Below are positions 59,292 to 64,000 of a DNA stretch of 64,000 nucleotides, in pieces. How positions within the stretch are numbered: the stretch's first letter is position 1; each line of letters starts with the position of its first letter. The notes below the pieces were generated by a model. The model was given only the letters and a program-made list of their open reading frames with translations, had not been told where the DNA came from and ran no database searches. This stretch comes from Chiua virens (Eukaryota; Basidiomycota; Agaricomycetes; Boletales; Boletaceae), in contig JAHNUO010000005.1 in the NCBI GenBank assembly GCA_019787685.1, positions 2,108,001 to 2,172,000 on the forward strand, in the 5' to 3' direction. A program made the translations under genes and the position numbers.

Positions 59292-60573
59292 TTACAGTGG
59301 GTTTTTGACGGTCACAATGGGCAACTCCGAGTCCAGCTCCTCTGTGGGCGACAGAGGGGACTCAGACGCAATAGCTAATTCAACCGGTTCGGTCATCTGC
59401 AGCATGATCGACTCCGGGTCACTGGTGAGCTCGAATGTAGAGTTACTTGTCAAGGTTTCTCGCATGCCATGACTGGTTGAACCCAAATTGTCTGATTCTA
59501 CATCCTCCATCAGGCTGGATTCCATCTTGATGCGTTTGCTTTCTGGCTCCATTGAATTGCATTCAGGTTTGACACAACGCTTCACGAATGTCTGTGCCCA
59601 TGATGAATACCTTGCTGTTGCGACGGCTTCAGCTTTCCAGTTGTTCGCACACAAGTGCAGCTGTGGGTAGTGGAAGGACACCTCCATATAGAACCTCGAC
59701 TTTTCCTCGTCTGTGGCAGCACCCCAAGTCTCTGGCGCCATGCCATACCTTTTGAAGGAATGCCAGATACTCTGCATCTTCTTGAGCATTGCTGCAACAG
59801 TCTCCTTGCTGAGTAAATTGCCATGCTTGTCCTTGAGCCAAAGAAGACTTGTCAGTGAGTTGTCTTCCGAGTCCTTTTTCCAAGTGCGTGGCGCTCCTTG
59901 CATCTTTGCATTTGACTTTTCAAGCTTCTCCCAGCGTCTGTACTTGGCTTGAGTCCAGAACCGAACGCAAGGATAGTCTTGTTCGTTTAATGGAGGTAAT
60001 GGAGGTGGAGGGGGCAGTAGCCCACGAGCGGTGGTCACAGTGCCAGAGTGTGAGACGGAGATTTGAACCAGGTTCGTGGCAGTAGGATCAGATGAAACAT
60101 GGAGGACACTCATAAGTCGATTGAATGCCTCCCTTCAGGTTGTGAATCCGTGCCATAAGTGGCATATATGCACCAAAAAAACGAAAACTCACTCATAGCA
60201 TGCTTTCGCAGTCTTCAATGTCTGGTTCTCGGCTTGCAACTGTGCAATCATAGCCTGAAGTGACTGGATCTGGATCTGTGGGTCATACTGGTGATGCTAT
60301 TTGGCATATGCTCGACACTATGGAGATGATATGAGAAGAAATACGTACTTGGTTCGTGGGCAACGTTTGCTCAAAATGAAGTGAGCCTGGCATTGGCCCG
60401 ATGTGACCTTTGCCGAGATGGGGCTCGGACAAGAAATTGATAGAACTTGAATTCCATGTGCTCGTCATTACCATTGGTGGTGGTGGGCTAAAGCAATCTG
60501 TAAAAATGGATGAAGAGGCACTAAAAGATGTGTTGAAAGCTGGAGTAGACGCGTTGAAAGCTGGTGTAGACAT
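59292..60573 (-). CDS. Transposon-associated coiled-coil protein
   Basis: Likely exons: from 60573 (MSTPAFNASTPAFNTSFSAS) to about 60350, then about 60290-60200 (IQSLQAMIAQLQAENQTL, a leucine-zipper-like coil), then from about 60127 to 59292. The last exon contains YPCVRFWTQAKYRRWEKLEK, SLTSLLWLKDKHGNLL, MQSIWHSFKRYGMAPETW, SRFYMEVSFHYPQLHLCANN and an acidic Ser-rich tail. A helical nucleic-acid-binding-like core is plausible. Similar ORFs accompany basidiomycete DNA transposons in my experience, but the function is unknown. Confidence 0.6.
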
Positions 60574-60679
60574 AGGGGGCAGACGTCGTACTAGGGTGTA
60601 GGACTAGTTTAACGTTGATTTGGACTCTGCAAATAATATTGATATCAATCTTTGCTAGTACCATACCGACACCTGGAAC

Positions 60680-61207
60680 ATGGTCAACACTGATATAACC
60701 CACGTCCTTGGTGACCCCACCCCCAAAGTTGACACTGATCCCAACAACATTGCTGTCTTCAGATTACGTGGTGTCACACAAGAATGGTCGATGTACTCGT
60801 GTACCATCAATCCAGCTAAACCAGGCCCTGTGGTATGTTTCGTGTGCTCAATATGATTTCATTACTAACTCAGATAAGACAGTTGTACTTGATATCAGTA
60901 AACTTCCAACCGCTCCACCTATTGATTCCGATGTCACTATGACCAAAAGGTATGCATATAATTAGCGCACCCAAGTCCCATTTCACTGAAACTGTACTAT
61001 GTAACCACTAGTGACATCACTGACTCTATGACTGAGTTCAATTCTGAGAACTCCACTCGTATTGTGCAAGAGCACCCTTCGATCACGAAGAAGACCAAAA
61101 CAATCAAGCTCCCACTGTTTGTCCCCGACTTGCTGGCGGATGAGAACATTCAAGTTGAGGAAGAAACAAGGGAGACGACTTGGAAGCAAACTCGAATTGA
61201 TGCTTAG
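60680..61207 (+). CDS. Small plus-strand gene inside the transposon
   Basis: Exon 1 (60680-60832) reads MVNTDITHVLGDPTPKVDTD then NNIAVFRLRGVTQEWSMYSC. Exon 2 (from about 60875) reads KTVVLDISKLPTAPPIDSDV. Exon 3 (from 61011) reads SDITDSMTEFNSENSTRIVQ and KLPLFVPDLLADENIQVEEE, ending at the TAG at 61205. The exon 1-2 phase does not close as given (one base off); exon 2-3 does. No recognised domain. Codon pattern and splice sites support coding on this strand against the transposase orientation. Confidence 0.5.
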
Positions 61208-61230
61208 AACCTCTGTACTGTATGAACCTA

Positions 61231-64000
61231 TTACTCTCTGCTGTTGTACATATTGTCATCGTCACCGTCATCGTCTGGGTCATTTATCTCTGGGTGATTG
61301 TAAGTGCTGTCAAGCCTACTCATATCGACTAGAAAATAATGTTGTCCTTGCTTGCCGCCACCACTTGCAAGTACGTTGAATTGGTGCGGTACCATCCCGA
61401 CAACCGAAACGATGTTCTTGACATGCACAAAAGTAAGACTCGGTTCGCCAAGGAATTGACATGCCTTGACTGTTCCATACGACAATCGATTGAGATCGGG
61501 GTCGAAAGGCATGAATAGATAGAGAATTGACATGCCTTGACTGTTCCATACGACAATCGATCGAGATCGGGGTCGAAAGGCGTGAATAGATAGACATAAG
61601 CGGTGTTTATGAATTCCCATTGTTCTTCCTGACTTGGTGACTGAGCATCTTTGGAATCGACACGGACAGCAAGTTGTGTGAAGTACTGAACTTCAGCGGC
61701 TCGACATGTGTGGCCATCAAGTGTGATCTGTAGTTATACTTGTGAGGGAGAGGTTCAAATAAAACTATGTACGTTACCTTTACATGACGTGAAATGTGTT
61801 GATCACTGCCCGGTGATTTCTGTTTCTCGGTCCATGCCGATCGTGCGATCTGGCCATTAGGAAGACGGAGGCGAGCCCATCACTGGAATCGTGTGGGGGC
61901 AGGTTTTTGCAGGAATTGGGCCATTGCCTCACGTTCGCGATCAGAAGGTTCGATAGGGCGGCGGTCAGATTTACATAAGAGGACATAGCTGTTGCCAATA
62001 TCCTCAGAGCCTCGAGGAGGAGATTGGCTGGTTGAGTCGAATTGTGGAAACAGCGCAATTAGGGCATTGGTTTGACATCGTTGAATACCCTGCTGTGCAA
62101 GATTCGAGAAAGGGTCAGATGGTTGGCAGATCTTGCGTCCAAGGTTGCCAATTGTCCGCTCCATGGTCCATTGTGATAAGCAGATGGGTGCACCAACATG
62201 TGTTGCTTTGAGTGCAAGGTGGTTGGTGAGATGGACACAAGGCTGAACAAAGTGGATTCGATCAACACAACGCTGGTAGTACAGCAGCTTGAACTCCTCT
62301 TCCCACTCCGAAAACCACTGACAGGCTTGTTTGATGTCTTCAGGTGTGATGTCGTGCTGTGACATGATCCGGAGAGCTGCGGCAAACTTGCAAAAGTTTT
62401 GCCAGTGGTCGCGAGGTAGAACATTGTAGAGGAGACCAGGGCAGAGATGATACAACCACGTTATAAACTCACGTGCCTTGTAGAATGAGTTTATTTTTTC
62501 GGCAGGATTATGAGGAGCAACGTCAAAGCACCCAGGGAGGTGCTGCTTGCACGCAGCGACAGCACGGCCATGTTCTTCCCATGTTGTGTCAATGAGAACC
62601 TTCCAGGGCCATGTGGTTTGGCTATCCGTGCAATCATCACAGGCCATGGAACCATGCCAAAGGTCAACAAAAAGTGAGGCCATGTTGGCACCAGCATAGT
62701 GCATGATTTCAGAGGAAAAGCATTCTGGGATGCCCAAGATCTTCCCAGGCTGTAATCCGAGCAAGATGCTTGGCCCCACAATACCAGTCTCGAGGCGACG
62801 CTCTTCATATTGTCGCTTGTGTAATGATGACATCAAGTACTTGAGATTCGTGACGTACTCATAAGATGTGCCTGCTCCAATATCGTAGGGGCTGATGTCG
62901 TCGTGTAAGCAGCCAGGGACATTATAGTTGTTGGGCAAGAGAAGAACAGGATAGTATTGGGAACCCCGTGGTTTGCACCGACCTTTGAGTGAGCAATACA
63001 TGCGACAACCGCTCTTGCCAGAATGGCCAATGAGATTGCTGGTACATAGCAAACCAGCATCAGCAAAATGTCCATGGTCTGACTGCACTTATGCGGCTTG
63101 AGCCATTACAAAATACTACCATACAGGACCATACTTTGTTGCAAAACATTAAATACTTTGTCTGCACTATATTTTAATGAAAAGAAAGCTTCTATACATA
63201 TTTTTGGATAAGTTCAGAGATGTTCTGATGATTGGCCAAGGCCACATTAGCTGACCAAGTGCATAAGAGTCAGTAAGACCGGATTAAGACAGAAAAGTCC
63301 CACGACGTTTTGCTGATGAGGGCCGTCGCCACAAGACAAGAAAAGAAACGGACGAGAGATGAAAATGTCTTTCCTTGCACCGTCCCATATTGTAAGACCT
63401 TCCTGTTGTAGTGCGGATAGGTGGTGAAAGCCTGGATAAAGGAACGACTCAATGTATCCAGGCTTCTTCGGTCCAGGGATAATCGCGCCAGGCAGGACGT
63501 TCTTCTTTTTGTAGCGTTCATCGGGACTGTGTTCGAGAACGATCCATATGTAGATCCAGCAATCCGACTCCTTCTTTTCATATAGCTGTGCTCCGTCGAT
63601 CGAGAAGATAAGGAGAATGTCGTCTTTGCTGATTCGGTTGGTGCGATAAGCCTCAAGATAAGCTTCCCCGGTGAGAACGTCGTTGTACACCTCGGGAATA
63701 CCATCGTTTCGCCTGAGCTCCTCGAGGATTTCTTGTGTCCGATCAGTGCGATAACGCAACTTCGCTGCAGTTTCGGGATTGCGATATAGGGCCTGTAACT
63801 GCGGTCCAATCGGGATAGTATTGAAGACAGCGCGAGGGGCTCTGATGCGTCCAGACGAGCGAGCCAACTGTACAGGATCGTACTGTTGTTCTCCACACAC
63901 AGGGCACTGTTCTAGTTCTTGATAGGGTCCTGTGAATGCGACGCAGTTACCGATACACATGTTGTTCAGAATGGATCGGACTCCAGTAATATCCGCAAGT
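61231..64000 (-). CDS. Plavaka transposase, partial (N-terminus beyond window)
   Basis: Read right to left, the exon at 63960-63310 carries the zinc-like pair CPVCGEQQYDP, FNTIPIGPQLQALYRNPETA, LIFSIDGAQLYEKKESDCWI and IPGPKKPGYIESFLYPGFHH, a run I recognise as the Plavaka core with the probable catalytic Asp in SIDGAQL. An intron of about 220 bp leads to 63088-61880: GHSGKSGCRMYCSLKGRCKP, FVDLWHGSMACD, REFITWLYHLCPGLLYNVLP, SQWTMERTIGNLGRKI and DPFSNLAQQGIQRCQ. Downstream the C-terminal region (61620-61240) is disrupted by a 71-bp tandem duplication that is not a multiple of three. The element is therefore probably defective at its 3' end unless that segment lies in an intron. Confidence 0.85.
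61458..61599. repeat. 71-bp tandem duplication in the transposase C-terminal region
   Basis: 61458-61528 and 61529-61599 differ at only a few bases (for example GATTGAG/GATCGAG and GGCATG/GGCGTG). 71 is not divisible by three, so it shifts frame. Confidence 0.95.

Larger units (their letters stand above)
58050..64000 (-). mobile_element. Plavaka-group (CACTA-like) DNA transposon, truncated by window edge
   Basis: Contains a Plavaka-type transposase on the minus strand, two accessory minus-strand ORFs with low-complexity and coiled-coil segments, and a small plus-strand gene. Plavaka elements are known from basidiomycetes. The left end is placed near the polypyrimidine tract by inference; no terminal inverted repeat or target duplication was identified, and the 5' end of the transposase lies beyond 64000. 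Confidence 0.7.

Overview
The window is nuclear DNA of a filamentous basidiomycete, most likely an agaricomycete. Genes are split by many 50-60 bp GT-AG introns and spaced like fungal genes. The repertoire fits: a trichodiene-type sesquiterpene synthase, a secreted laccase, a NACHT-ankyrin NLR-like protein, basidiomycete-style F-box proteins and a Plavaka-group DNA transposon. A Rhizoctonia/Ceratobasidium-like source is possible, but that is only an impression. Layout: 0.8-6.8 kb carries GET4 (tail-anchored protein targeting), an HSBP1-like heat-shock-factor binding protein, a sesquiterpene synthase and a gankyrin/Nas6 proteasome chaperone. 7-26 kb is an accessory region dominated by six related zinc-finger genes. 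Five are about 110-120 aa and one is about 405 aa. They lie in both orientations and are embedded in duplicated flanking DNA, with a truncated relic and small unknown genes nearby; a disordered conserved protein lies at 20-21 kb. 26.7-28.8 kb is a laccase, 30.5-32.6 kb is TFB2 (TFIIH p52), 33-35.1 kb is an F-box-type protein, and 37.7-38.9 kb is an aldo/keto reductase. 39.9-47.4 kb holds four uncharacterised basidiomycete-type genes (SIM plus RING-like protein, Cys4 zinc protein, coiled-coil protein, one unknown) and an intron-containing tRNA. 47.5-49.1 kb is a TauD-type dioxygenase. 50.7-55.8 kb is the NLR-like gene with four near-identical 300-bp ankyrin units, flanked on both sides by related F-box-like remnants. 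From about 58 kb to the right edge lies a Plavaka transposon with accessory ORFs and a small gene on the opposite strand. Two themes run through the window. First, the zinc-finger cluster looks like a locally amplifying family that carries its own upstream block, and it is the best candidate for an undescribed system here. Second, many otherwise intact genes, including housekeeping ones, carry single-nucleotide frameshifts. Most are +1, which points to residual sequencing or assembly indels and must be settled before any of these genes is called a pseudogene. Exon coordinates were derived by eye from splice signals and family motifs; no database search or alignment was run.
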